Positions 44,901 to 52,920 of a DNA stretch of 64,000 bases are shown here, piece after piece; within the stretch, counting starts at the first letter, position 1, and the number at the start of each line of letters is the position of its first letter. The DNA is from Desmodus rotundus. Its lineage: Eukaryota > Chordata > Mammalia > Chiroptera > Phyllostomidae. The stretch spans positions 99,121,880 through 99,185,879 of the forward strand of contig NC_071398.1 of assembly GCF_022682495.2 (NCBI RefSeq). Direction: 5' to 3'. The position numbers and the translations under genes were made by a program. A model generated the notes under the pieces. That model saw only the letters and a list, made by a program, of their open reading frames with translations, was not told the DNA's origin and ran no database searches.

Positions 44901-47900
44901 AGGTTTATAGAATCCTAAGGAATAACTGGATTCATGGAAAAACTGGCAAATAATCAAGACAAACAAAAATTGGTTGTATGAGACTGAAGGAACTAAAGAT
45001 CACTACTATTCTTAAGACTTTGTTCAAAATATCACTAGTTTTAAATCTTTATGTTTTCCTGACTGGATTGTTGCATCACACACAACAGTTCCACATCAAG
45101 ATGATGATGCTCTGGGGGTTCCACGCTACCCCTGTTCTTGGAGAAGCAGCTCCCAGCCTCTCTGTTCCAGGCTCAGATCCTGTTCCCTTCTCTCTTAGAC
45201 CAGACAGAAAGAGACTTCCATACCCTATGGAGGCAGGGGCCATGCCGGATCCTGGTCAGCAGGAAGTAGTTACTGAAGAGAAAGAAACCCTCCTCCCTCC
45301 TCACCCCTAAAAGATTCTAGGGATGGGAGTCTCGGAGGTGAGAATGAGTCAGGATAGTAAAAAGCTAGGAAGGCAAGTGGAATAGGCAAACTGAGACACA
45401 CAGCTGAACTGGCCAAGCAATTTACAGCCAGGTACAGATGGTCCTGGCAAGGGGCAAAACTGGGAAAACAGGAATCTTGTGTCCGGGGTAGCCTTTTCTC
45501 CTGGAGATAACTTCTAGGCCTCAGATGTATTTCAGCTCCAGGACCAGAAAAGCAGCAGAGCCAGGTCACTGCCCCTGTCACTGACCAATCAATCAGTGGA
45601 GACCATGACCCTGAAAGGACACACCTGGAGAACTGATGAGCATTCTGCTGAAACCCTCCCCTGAGATCTCCCCCAAGATTCCTGCCTGCAAGGGAGATAG
45701 ATAGAGAGATAGAGATAGATAGAGATAGAGATAGAGATAGAGATAGAGAGATAGAGATAGTTAGAGATAGAGATAGAGATAGAGATAGAGATAGAGAGAT
45801 AGAGATAGAGAGAGAAAAGCCTCAAGATGAAGGACCCAGCCTGCGCCAGCCCCTGCCCTTCTTCCCCCACTTCTCTCTTCACTGGCAGGCGTCTCCTAAA
45901 CTCTAAGTCAGTGGGCAGCTGACAGCTGGTCCCAGGTTAACCCGCTGAACCTGTCCCCAAAGCTCCCTTTTTTCTGACTTCCCAGTGAGCTAAGGCAGCC
46001 CAGCTTAGGCTCTCCTGTTCCGTCCTCTATGCTAAGCCCTTCCTTGTTTCACTGTCCCCAGCTTTAATAAATGCAGCATCCTAATCTCTCACACAGGAAG
46101 TCAAGAACCCACACATTACAGCCGGCCCTAGGCAGACCCGCTCAGGGCCAGACCCTTGTCCGGTGGCCCTAGCTAGAGAGAGCAGTCGGAGAATGAGAAG
46201 GAACAACGAGAGCCACACCATCAAAAGTCCCGAGGAGTGGTCAGAGCACTGGGCGGTGCAGATTCTGCACCCTCGGTGGGGATGGCTTGGGCACGGCCGC
46301 TACGCCCCCCATGGCGCAACAATGGTATCAGGGCACCAGGGTTCTTGGCACAAAGGTCACCACACAGAGGCGCTCTGGGGCAGTTCAAGGCCTCTGTAAA
46401 CTTTCCAGGCGTGCTGAGGCTTCCCCCCAAATGGTGGGACTTTGAAGAGAGATTCTACACTACGGCAGAGGGGTTGCAAATGCAGGCTTCGCAGGTGGAG
46501 GTCCCACGTTACCGCATGTTAGCTGAGCGGCCTCGGACAAGGTACCAAATGTGATTCTTAATTTCCGCATCTGTGAAACTGATAAAGATAATAGTCACAC
46601 TCACAGTAAGCACTCAAATAAGGCAAGAGGAGAAGACACAGCACGAACCTAGTCTTGTGTCCAAACTCCTATGGGCCGAGAACAGAAATCTAGATGGATC
46701 GTCTGTATCTATATATTTAGCTATCTGGAAGGAGCTCATGATTTTGTTAAATTTACGTAACTCCACAGAGAAAATGCTTTCTTTCATTTTGATAAAAAGC
46801 ATTTTTAAAAGTGGCTTTAAATTGCACAAAATAGACTCCCCAGGTTCCAAAGTAGAGTGTTAAGAGTCGATGGACAGAAAGTGTCCGTTGCCGATTAGGC
46901 AACGTTCGCTCATTTGGTTACAGCACAGGACTAAGAGCTCGGGGCCTGAGTTCGTTCAACGGGGCGGTCTTCTGGGCAGCGGCACACGGCCCAGGCTCGG
47001 CAAAGGCAGGGCGCATCTCTCACCCCAGTCAGTGAAGCTGAGGACAGGGTACCACGGGTCAAAGTTGCTAGAAAACTAATAGAGCTACAGGCCCTGACAG
47101 GAAGTCAGAGGCACTACCATGTCTCCCCCACTTCTAAAGAGACTCCGTTTGGAAGGAGAAAGAAAGAAATTAGTGAAGGAGATCGATCTATCAGTGAAGT
47201 CATCCTTCCGTTCTTGGCCCGGAGACCAATAGAACCAAGGGACCCTTATGAGTGAATGAAATAGTACAGCAGCCAGGTTGCATTAAAAAAGATAACAAAT
47301 AGGTTTAGGGGCAAAGATACAAATGTCCCAGGAGATGACAGTAACGTCTCAGTTCAGGCACTACGAGTGGTCACAAGGCCAAGAGACCGGCTTCAGCCGG
47401 CAGCCAAGATTCCAAGGGCTTTGGCTTGGTCTACGGGCCGATGCCAACGTCAAACACTAGGCACAGTAAGTGGGAAGGGCGGAAAGGAGCATCACTCAGG
47501 TTATTCCTCTCACACCGGGCTGACGGACCAAGACCCAGAGCCAGCTGATACTTGAGACCTCAGAGAGATGCTCCTAGTTCTTATAATTAAATTCCCTTGG
47601 ATGGGGCTTAAAGACCAAACCGATCGGTAGTGAATCTGTGCCAAAGCAAAGCATTTATGTTCTTTTAAATGACACTGGTGGTCTTAGGAGCCAGAGTAAA
47701 ATCATTCTGAAGTTCAGGTGCACGTCAGGTGTTGCAAATTCTCGGGAGATACTATTTAAACGCACCCTCGGGCTCCAGCTGTAAGGTTCTGATCACTCGG
47801 GAGAAATGTGACTGACTGAAGGAAATCGGCCTGGGGGGGGGACAGAAAGGAAGGTGCAGCACTTAGCAGGTAGACGGCACTTACTAGATGGGAGGCAGAA

Positions 47901-50900
47901 ATACAAGGTGTGGCAAAAGTAGGTTAACGGTTGTTCCTGTGGAAAATAATAGAATAAATAATACAAGAATAAACTGATACTCAACTGTAAACCTACTTTT
48001 GCCCCACCCTGGATTGTCAAAAACTGCTTATCAACTTTTTCCCAGTTAAATCACATTTTAAATACTTGGTAGAAAAGATCATGAATGAAATTCCCACAAT
48101 GGAGCCTTGGTACATTAAAAAAAAAAAAAAACGACTTCATCATGCAAGTAAATATTCTTTTTCTTCTTCTTTTTTTTTAATGACTGCAAACTTTCACAAG
48201 ACGTGAATCCTATTTGCTTCCAAGCGGTGACTGTGAGGAGGTGACCCTGTCCCTGGGTACTCGGAGGGTGTGTGCGTGCTGACTGCCGCCTCCCACTGGG
48301 GCCCCGGCTTGCTGCCGCACCCTCAGCCCAGCAGCGCCTGGCGCCCGGGGGGTGTTTATTTTCTGTACTTTCCTCCATACCTCTCATTGTAACATCTGTC
48401 CTCACCTTGGCAGTACCGGAGCCCAGTGATTATCCTGGAGAGGGCACAAGAACAAGTGGCAGAATATTTGTTTTTTAATCTAGGTTTTTGTTTTATTGTC
48501 CCACGTGGTAACTAAGTAAAAGGCCGAGGGGCTGATGGTGAGATGTGTGGCCTTTCTCCTCCTGCAGGGGTCCCTCAAGTTTAAGTTTTGTCAAAAGTCC
48601 TACTGATAACACACTTAGGTGTTAGAACAAACGTGATGAATAGTGATGAAATAGTTTAAATACGTAACGACTAGCAGTTCCAAAGCTATGGTGTTTAAGG
48701 AGGCAAAGAATCTTCATTCATTCTGTACACCTCTGAGGAAATAAGAAATGGTACTTAAAGAATGAAAATCATCACCCTGGCTGGTGTGGCTCGGTTGGCT
48801 AGAGAGTTGTCTGTAAACCCAGAGGTTGTGGGTTTGATTCCCAGCTGAGGTTGCAGGTTAGGTCCCTGGTCGGGGCATGAGAACAACAGATTGATGTTTC
48901 TTCCCCTCCCTTCCTTCCCCTCTCTCTAAAAATCAATAAGCATGTCTCTTTGGGTGAGGATAAAAAAAACGTGAAAAGAATCAGATAATGTGTGAAATTA
49001 CACTTGGGACAAACAGCCCACCCAACAAACATTTATTGGGTGCGGACACTGTGCCAGCTAAACCCTAACTACATATGCAAACTAACAAACTTAATCAAGA
49101 CATGCCTGTGCCTCACTGCCATGTAACACACGCTCGTTATCATTATTCAGATGCAAAGCACTACAGATACTCTACGAAGAAGGCAGACACTGTCCTGGAT
49201 TCTAGCGGAGGAAAAAAGAAAAGCCACATAAGAAATTACAGTAAGAGGAAGTAAAGGGTGGGGACTCCTGGATAAGGTGGTTGGAAAAGTCCCCTCTGAA
49301 AAAGTGGCATGCTAAGGGTAAAGGGGGACAGCCCTGGGCAGTCCTAGGGAAAGAGCAGTGCAAGGGCAAAGGGCCGCAGGAAGGTGGCAGGAAGGGGGCC
49401 AGGGGCGCCAGCTGAAGTCAAAGGGGAAGGCAGACAGCACGGCGCAGCCCATGGGGAAGCTGGCCAGCAGCCTCCATGCAGTGGGAATCCACTGAGGATC
49501 CTAATGAAGAAAGGCACGTGACTGATTTGCATTTTTAATCCAAATCATTCTTGCAGTTGTGTGAAGAACGGATTAAAAAGAGGCAAGAGGGGGAAATGGG
49601 GACACCAGCTGGGAGTTTAGCACAGTCACATGAACGAAAACAGCAGTGATTTTGACTAAAACACTGGGAGGGGACCACTGATGGAAAAGTGGGAGAGTTA
49701 TTGGAGGTAGAGCGTGAAGGGCACGGACGTGGAGGATGAGGGCAGGGAGGGATCCGGGATGGACCAGGTGCCAAGTAGAGCAAGCAGGCGGGTAGTGCTG
49801 CCACTGACTGGGGTGGGTGGTGCGGAGGGCTGAGATTTGCTCCCATGCTGAGTTCCTTCCTACCGAAGGGGTACCAAAGACATCCCAATTGCCAGCCAAA
49901 TGCAGGGAATCCCTACTGCATCCAATCTCCACCCGACACCATTAGCTCCTCTAAAACTCCGTTCTCGCTTGGTTTCCAAGTCACCACACTTCCTGGGCTC
50001 TTCTCTTAGCCATTAGGCTGCCTCCTCTTCAGGCTCCTTGCACCCCACAGCTCTGTCCTTGGCCCCTGCTATTTCCTTCCCTACACTGTGCCTTGGTGAC
50101 TTCATCTGAACAACCCATAGTTTTAACTGTGATCCACAGAAAATTCCCAACCAGGACATTCTTCTCCCCCCAGAACCCTCTACCCGCCCGTCTGTGACCC
50201 ATTTCTATTGGGATGTCTCTGCAGCACCTTAAACTCAACATATCTGAAAGAAACTTCACCATCTCCTTCCACCAGCACTCCTATCCCCTCCTCCCATGTT
50301 CTTCCTTTGTGAAAAGCCCCACTTCACAAAAACGGGCCAGCCTCCCAAGCCCCAGACCTCAGGATCATCTCATGCTCTCTCGCTCAGACCCACATCAAAT
50401 CAATTTCCAAGCCTATCAAATTTGCTTTCTAACTGGCTCTCGAAGGTGTCCTCTCCTCATACCCCGCTGCTTTAATTCAGGTCCCTATCCTCCCCTGGAT
50501 TATGACAATCGCCCTCTGGGGAGCTTCACCCCGCTGCACCCCAGCCTTCACATCTCAACAGACAGAAACCACACACACACACACACACCCGCCTTCGGGA
50601 TAAAATCCAGCCTTCGGAGAGAGGCAAACAAGGTCCTTTGTGAGTTAGCGCCTCTGGCTGGCTCCCCTGCCTCAACTCCCACCAGCTCCTTACACACTGC
50701 AGCCGCCCACCACACCAGCGTGCCAACAGGTTCATTTATGACTCCGCACCCTTTCCCTCCCCAAGGCCCACTCAACTTCCGCATCCCTTTCTCGGGTGGC
50801 CTGAACTTTGGTCTGAGCTGATGACTCTCCCTGTAGTTGCTAGAAGTACACCATTATCAAAAGACTTCTTCTGCTTCTCCCACTGAGCTATAAATTACAG

Positions 50901-52690
50901 GGTATGCCGCGGCAGGGGCCTTCTTCCTAGAATACTTTTGGTGCTTAATATTTAAAAGGTGCTTGATGAAGGTTTGTCGAATAGCTGTACCTGGATCAAA
51001 CTCCAGAAATTTTTCCATAAAACACGAGCTGTTACACGCAGTCACCTTTTCCTGTTAGACCCGCGATCAGGAAAAGGTGACTTGGCCGGAGAAACATGCG
51101 GTATTTTTCTACCATTAACGAGGACCATCAGCTGCTGACTTTTGCAGACCAGAAGTGCACATCTTTCTTCACTGAAAGCTAGGTGTGCCCCCCTTTTGTA
51201 ATGAATATCCATTGATTAAAGTTTAGTTGTTCGGCCCTGCCCTGTTAACACCCTGAGTTTAATCAAGGTCAACCTGCCTGCTTTGCTCTCTGGAGCGACG
51301 TCCAACCTCTCATGCACCATAATTCTGGCTGAAGTACACAAGATTTCTGATAAACCTTAGATTAAAGCCATTCCCTACTTGTTTTCTTAAAACACAAATA
51401 TTACCACTACCACCAACCCCCCCATTTTAACCTTTTTTCTCAGAAAAGACATTTATAAACAATGAATTACACCTTCATCTGTCAACCTCCAGAAAAAGGG
51501 GAGAGGGTTGCTTTTATATTTATGCTTTATAGTCCCTGGGATCGTTGGTTTAATTATATTTTTCCTGGTCCGAATATTACATTAAGGACTTTTCCATGAA
51601 GTGCATGAGTAAACTCGTATTCAGATACTGTGATGCAACCAGCATTTTTGGAAAACATCAAGAAATAAAAGAGCCTACGTATGTTTTAGGAGTTGGCCCG
51701 CTTTGCAATCGTTACTCAACCATATGCTGAGACAGCAACAAGTACCCTGCTGCTGGGAACCACAGGAAAACGTCCCATAGCACACGCCGCTTCCGAGGGC
51801 CCCAAAGCAGCTCACCCACTTCAGTAAATCGGGCTTGAGGTTCGCCTTAAGTTTGACCCACGAAATTTGGCAAGAAAAAAAAGATTTTTTTTTTAAAAAT
51901 GTGATTTTTAATGTCCTCTGTCTTGTCAAATTGGGCGTCTATGTCTGCAAATATTACGGATTTGACCGATTTCTTTCCAGCCAGGCCATTTCCACGGCAT
52001 TCCCAGGTCTCTGCGTCCTAACCCAGAATAATGGGAGTTTCCTCCCGGGACTCTGCAGACTCCAGAGACAAGACAGGAGACTGCAGAGCTCTTCCCCCGC
52101 GGAGGCTTAAAAAAGGGACTGGAGAGCACTGGGAATGGAATTTACGAGGCAAAACAAAACAGTCGCTGAGAACAGGGAAACAACCAACAAAGGCCCCATC
52201 GATGAGAAGAAGCCTGCCTCTTCCCAAAGGTGCAGAACGCAGAACCCGGGTTCCTGACCCAGATCCCAGGGCGGACCTGGGCGCCCCAGGTGGCTGCGCA
52301 GGGAGCGCAGGGGGCTCGGCGGGAGCGCAGAGCAGGGCCGCTCCCCCACGCCCCCCGGGACTGAGCAGGTAGGGCTCCCCGCCTTCCCCACACGCAGGGA
52401 CCCGGGAAGTAGGAGGGAGAGGCGCTGCGCCTCCCGGGTTGCCTAGGGCCGCGCTCCCGCCCGCTGGGTCCCCAGCCCTAAGCGTGCAGGCCGCGCCGGG
52501 TCCCCGCCTCCGCGCCAGCGCGCAGGGCCCCGCTCCCCACGAGGGGCGAATGCAGCCCGGAGTCCCCGCCGCCCCGGAGCCCCGCCCGGCTGCACTTACA
52601 GAACCCGAGCGCCGCAGCCAGCAGCGACCACAGACAGCGCCTGTGGTCTGGGGCCGCAATCACCGCCCTGGCCCCGGCGGGCGCAGCCAT
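22085..52690 (-). CDS. MPZL1: Myelin protein zero-like 1 (PZR), six exons, complete
   Basis: MPZL1 is a type I membrane glycoprotein whose phosphorylated ITIMs recruit SHP-2. Joining, in minus-strand order, 52690-52600, 33509-33343, 30846-30633, 29907-29775, 27420-27318 and 22186-22085 gives 810 nt, 269 residues plus TAA, equal to the human length. Junctions are GT-AG and phases match. Residues 1 to about 35 form the signal peptide. An Ig V-type domain follows, with cysteines at 58 and 135 and the WSFQPEG and GTYICDVK motifs. N-glycosylation sequons are at 50, 64 and 130. The transmembrane helix is about 165-190 (VWVVVGIVTAVVVGL onward), followed by basic YRRK. Tail ITIMs are VIYAQL (Tyr241) and VVYADI (Tyr263), at the human positions. 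No break is seen. Confidence 0.97.
23670..24020. mobile_element. DNA transposon relic, Tigger/pogo-like
   Basis: Text beginning cagccaacccttgaacaaca and continuing ttcaataaatatattggaaa, gagatttgcaacaatttgaa, gcctagaaatatcaaaaaaa resembles a widespread mammalian DNA transposon that I associate with the Tigger group. It is diverged; the family name is uncertain. Confidence 0.55.
25300..25770 (+). repeat. Ancient HAL1/L1M ORF1-like LINE relic
   Basis: Text such as aaatttccaaagaaaaatgg, cctaaagctgaaggacgtag, gaacccactgagtaaccagc and gggagatttcagaacatgag matches the ORF1 region of old L1M/HAL1 elements in plus orientation. Stops break the frame. It is much older than the LINE at 41-43.9 kb. Confidence 0.6.
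27318..27420 (-). CDS. MPZL1: MPZL1 exon 5 (cytoplasmic tail)
   Basis: The acceptor ccctatcag precedes 27420 and the donor GTAACG follows 27318. The 103 bp complete the split glycine and read CSTSESLSPVKQAPRKSPSD to SGSHQ. The Ser/Pro-rich text is near-identical to the mammalian protein as I recall it. A length of 103 (not a multiple of 3) means skipping shifts frame. Confidence 0.97.
27421..29774 (-). other. MPZL1: MPZL1 intron 4
   Basis: Apart from the GA microsatellite at 28884-28946 and a poly-A run near 28218-28231, this 2.35-kb intron has no repeat or coding text I recognise. Confidence 0.7.
28884..28946. repeat. (GA)n microsatellite
   Basis: About 31 uninterrupted GA units. On the minus (transcribed) strand this is a CT/UC tract in MPZL1 intron 4, about 0.9 kb upstream of the exon 4 sequence in plus coordinates but downstream of exon 4 in transcript order. 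Its purity suggests it is length-polymorphic. Confidence 0.97.
29775..29907 (-). CDS. MPZL1: MPZL1 exon 4 (transmembrane segment)
   Basis: The acceptor tctccccag precedes 29907 and the donor GTGAGA follows 29775. The 133 bp read AVLPVFPVWVVVGIV through the hydrophobic helix to YRRKSAKRDYT and two bases of glycine. The phase 2 end makes exon 5 skipping a frame change, which yields the short ITIM-less isoform. Confidence 0.96.
30633..30846 (-). CDS. MPZL1: MPZL1 exon 3 (C-terminal half of Ig domain)
   Basis: The acceptor ctggttgcag precedes 30846 and the donor GTACTT follows 30633. The 214 bp encode FFHYSQGQEYPGNYPPFKDR onward, the sequon NGT at 130, the second Ig cysteine (YIC, residue 135) and IRLYVVEK, plus one base. 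The intron to exon 4 (29908-30632, 725 bp) has no recognised repeat. Confidence 0.97.
30847..33342 (-). other. MPZL1: MPZL1 intron 2
   Basis: A 2.5-kb intron. It holds a (TG)n tract at 32947-32977 and a MIR-like patch near 32.57-32.66 kb. A direct near-repeat around 31399-31440 (cccgtcaaacccagcgccca) is minor. No exon is recognised. Confidence 0.65.
32947..32977. repeat. (TG)n microsatellite
   Basis: About 15 uninterrupted TG dinucleotides. The tract is CA-rich on the transcribed strand of MPZL1 and is a candidate length polymorphism. Confidence 0.95.
33343..33509 (-). CDS. MPZL1: MPZL1 exon 2 (N-terminal half of Ig domain)
   Basis: The acceptor ctctctccag precedes 33509 and the donor GTAGGA follows 33343. 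The 167 bp read TAGVSTLEVYTPKEMYVANG onward and end DTSMS. The first Ig cysteine (KLTCTF, residue 58) and sequons NGT (50) and NTT (64) are here. As I remember the human protein it lacks the second sequon. Confidence 0.96.
36604..36830 (+). repeat. VES tRNA-derived SINE
   Basis: Starts ggcctggccggtgtggcttg, has gggtttggtccctgactggg in the middle, the VES tail cttctctctctccctccctt and aaaaataaataca with a terminal A run. It lies antisense to MPZL1. The internal segment agatgcccagctggggcaaa shows divergence in the B-box area. Confidence 0.93.
37741..38506 (+). mobile_element. LTR-like interspersed repeat, copy 1
   Basis: It aligns over its whole length with 45347-46172. Shared blocks include acaggacagtgaaaagctag, accagaaaagcagcagarcc-type text, gaccaatcag with a CCAAT box, gaaaggacacacctggrgaa, cccagtgagctcaggcagcc and a shared end gtccggtg. 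Length, CCAAT box and, in copy 2, a late AATAAA argue for a solo LTR on the plus strand, beginning TGAGACAGGA. No target duplication is clear. Confidence 0.6.
39995..40235 (-). repeat. L1 3' UTR relic, antisense
   Basis: Text such as caagtacccacccagcacca, agagttactagaataccatc and gactgctctgtgactgccag is the antisense of an old L1 (L1MA-like) 3' region, with a T-rich end at the low coordinate (ttctttttaaaaattacag). Confidence 0.6.
40502..41082 (+). other. Open region of uncertain nature, weakly retrovirus-like
   Basis: Two overlapping plus frames (40502-40768 and 40552-41082) are open. The first begins with a charged then hydrophobic start, a possible signal peptide; the second has scattered Cys and Asn-X-Ser/Thr. 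The position between two same-strand LTR-like repeats suggests, but does not prove, a relic of a retroviral gene. It ends just before the LINE at 41.09 kb. It could equally be chance, as other random frames in the window are longer. Confidence 0.2.
41480..42429 (-). pseudogene. LINE ORF1p pseudogene (nucleic-acid chaperone)
   Basis: The frame 42429-42139 gives a coiled-coil-like N part (LDELTGYCNGLKKTQAEMKV); a stop at 42141-42139 then interrupts, and the same frame resumes at 42132-41788 with the RRM text IFKNTNIRVTGVPEGEE and ENVPNLVKETDIRVQEAQR. Further on, in shifted frames, the C-terminal text IRLSADFS, LYPAKLSF and FPDKVNLKELIITKP is visible, with the normal end at about 41480. ORF1p binds LINE RNA in the cytoplasm; this copy is dead through stops and frameshifts. 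Confidence 0.85.
42927..43749 (-). mobile_element. Solo LTR of an endogenous retrovirus, nested in the LINE 5' UTR
   Basis: Minus strand, 823 bp, starting TGTTGGGACC (plus end at 43749) and ending CCCCCCACA (plus start at 42927). It is flanked by the 6-bp duplication GACTTC at 42921-42926 and 43750-43755; removing the LTR and one duplicate restores continuous L1 5' UTR. A minus-strand AATAAA (plus tttatt, 43063-43068) marks the end of the U3/R part. A 6-bp duplication is usual for class II (ERVK-like) retroviruses. No internal viral genes remain. Confidence 0.82.
45347..46172 (+). mobile_element. LTR-like interspersed repeat, copy 2, with GATA expansion
   Basis: Counterpart of 37741-38506, starting TGAGTCAGGATAG. 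It has CCAAT (gaccaatcaatcagtgg), AATAAA in agctttaataaatgcag near 46070, and the shared end gaccc-ttgtccggtg. It contains an expanded GATAGA tract at about 45695-45816 where copy 1 has only cctgcaggagagagacaaag. AATAAA close to the end fits an LTR in plus orientation. Confidence 0.6.
45695..45816. repeat. (GATAGA)n microsatellite
   Basis: About 120 bp of gata and gagata units within LTR-like copy 2. The transcribed MPZL1 strand carries the complementary TCTATC repeat. Mixed unit phases suggest several expansion events. Confidence 0.95.
46903..46965 (+). repeat. tRNA-like relic
   Basis: The text gttcgctcatttggttacag with gagctcggggcctgagttcg then ttcaac resembles a tRNA D arm, A box and B box. 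The stems do not all pair and the acceptor stem is not recognisable. It is probably a tRNA pseudogene or the head of an old tRNA-derived SINE. Confidence 0.4.
47904..48011. mobile_element. Mariner-type MITE with near-complete inverted repeats
   Basis: The left end caaggtgtggcaaaagtagg continuing ttaacggttg matches, with a few changes, the reverse complement of the right end (caactgtaaacctacttttg then ccccaccctg). The arms are about 30 bp each and the whole is 108 bp, too short to encode transposase. The left flank is TA, as mariner elements require; the right flank has changed. It is a short non-autonomous Tc1/mariner element. Confidence 0.78.
48775..48969 (+). repeat. VES tRNA-derived SINE
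   Basis: Starts ccctggctggtgtggctcgg, has the B-box-like gggtttgattcccagctgag, the middle ggtccctggtcggggcatga and the tail cccctcccttccttcccctc, then ctctctaaaaatcaataa. It is antisense to MPZL1. Confidence 0.93.
49015..49790. repeat. Ancient mammalian interspersed repeat, family not named
   Basis: Contains the familiar caacaaacatttattgggtg followed by actgtgccagc, later agtgcaagggcaaagggccg and tgaagaacggattaaaaaga, a pattern repeated in many mammalian loci. A related stretch lies at 57.83-58.0 kb (gtttgagtgaaaacacagag, cttgaacgccagggtaaggg). Confidence 0.45.
50010..50825 (+). repeat. L2 LINE reverse-transcriptase/3' region relic
   Basis: The text tgggatgtctctgcagcacc then ttaaactcaacatatctgaa, and later cgggataaaatccagccttc and gcgcctctggctggctcccc, follow the order of the L2 RT end and 3' region in plus orientation. 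A 202-codon open frame (50213-50821) runs through it, but it is a degraded LINE and not a gene. A (CA)n run sits at 50571-50589. Confidence 0.65.
51040..51082. repeat. Perfect 15-bp inverted repeat (hairpin)
   Basis: The arm AGTCACCTTTTCCTG (51040-51054) is the exact reverse complement of CAGGAAAAGGTGACT (51068-51082), with a 13-nt loop. Flanks do not pair further. No element boundary or coding text is seen around it. Confidence 0.9.
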
Positions 52691-52920
52691 CGTCCTCTGC
52701 TGCAGCCCCACCACAGCGCACCGGTCCGGGCCCCGGAGCGGTTCACTCGGCTCCGGCCCTGGGCGCCACCTCGCAGCAGCGGCAGCCTGGCCCAGTGGCA
52801 CCTCCGCGCCGCGCCCCCACTCGCGGCCCCGCCACAGCCGCCCGCCCTCAGTCCGGCCCCGCCCAGCGACCCGCTCATTGGCCGGTCCCTTGGCCCTTGT
52901 AGTATGCTATTGGAAGGTGC
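52250..52920 (-). promoter_or_regulatory. MPZL1: MPZL1 CpG-island promoter and 5' UTR
   Basis: A CpG-dense block surrounds exon 1. Upstream of the ATG (52690) are a GC box (plus ccccgccca, 52857-52865) and two CCAAT boxes in minus orientation (plus attgg at 52877-52881 and 52909-52913). No TATA box is seen. This fits a housekeeping-type dispersed start. The transcription start is inferred to lie between about 52700 and 52850. Confidence 0.75.
52600..52690 (-). CDS. MPZL1: MPZL1 exon 1 coding part (start, signal peptide)
   Basis: ATG at 52690 reads MAAPAGARAVIAAPDHRRC, then the hydrophobic LWSLLAAALGF, a signal peptide. The donor GTAAGTG begins at 52599. The 91 bp leave one base that joins exon 2 to make leucine. 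A longer frame runs upstream, but this ATG matches the known mammalian start and lies in the CpG island. Confidence 0.95.

Larger units (their letters stand above)
33510..52599 (-). other. MPZL1: MPZL1 intron 1 (19 kb, repeat-rich)
   Basis: The largest intron. In order it carries a VES SINE (36.6 kb), LTR-like copy 1 (37.74 kb), an L1 relic (40.0 kb), an ORF1-only LINE with a nested solo LTR (41.1-43.9 kb), LTR-like copy 2 (45.35 kb), a tRNA-like relic (46.9 kb), a mariner MITE (47.9 kb), a VES SINE (48.8 kb), an ancient repeat (49.0-49.8 kb), an L2 relic (50.0-50.8 kb) and a perfect inverted repeat (51.04 kb). I recognise nothing in 33.51-36.60, 38.51-39.99, 43.89-45.34 and 51.09-52.0 kb. 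Confidence 0.8.

Noticed and set aside
51040..51082. MicroRNA precursor at the 15-bp inverted repeat
   Set aside because: The stem stops at 15 bp and the flanks do not pair, too short for a typical pre-miRNA.
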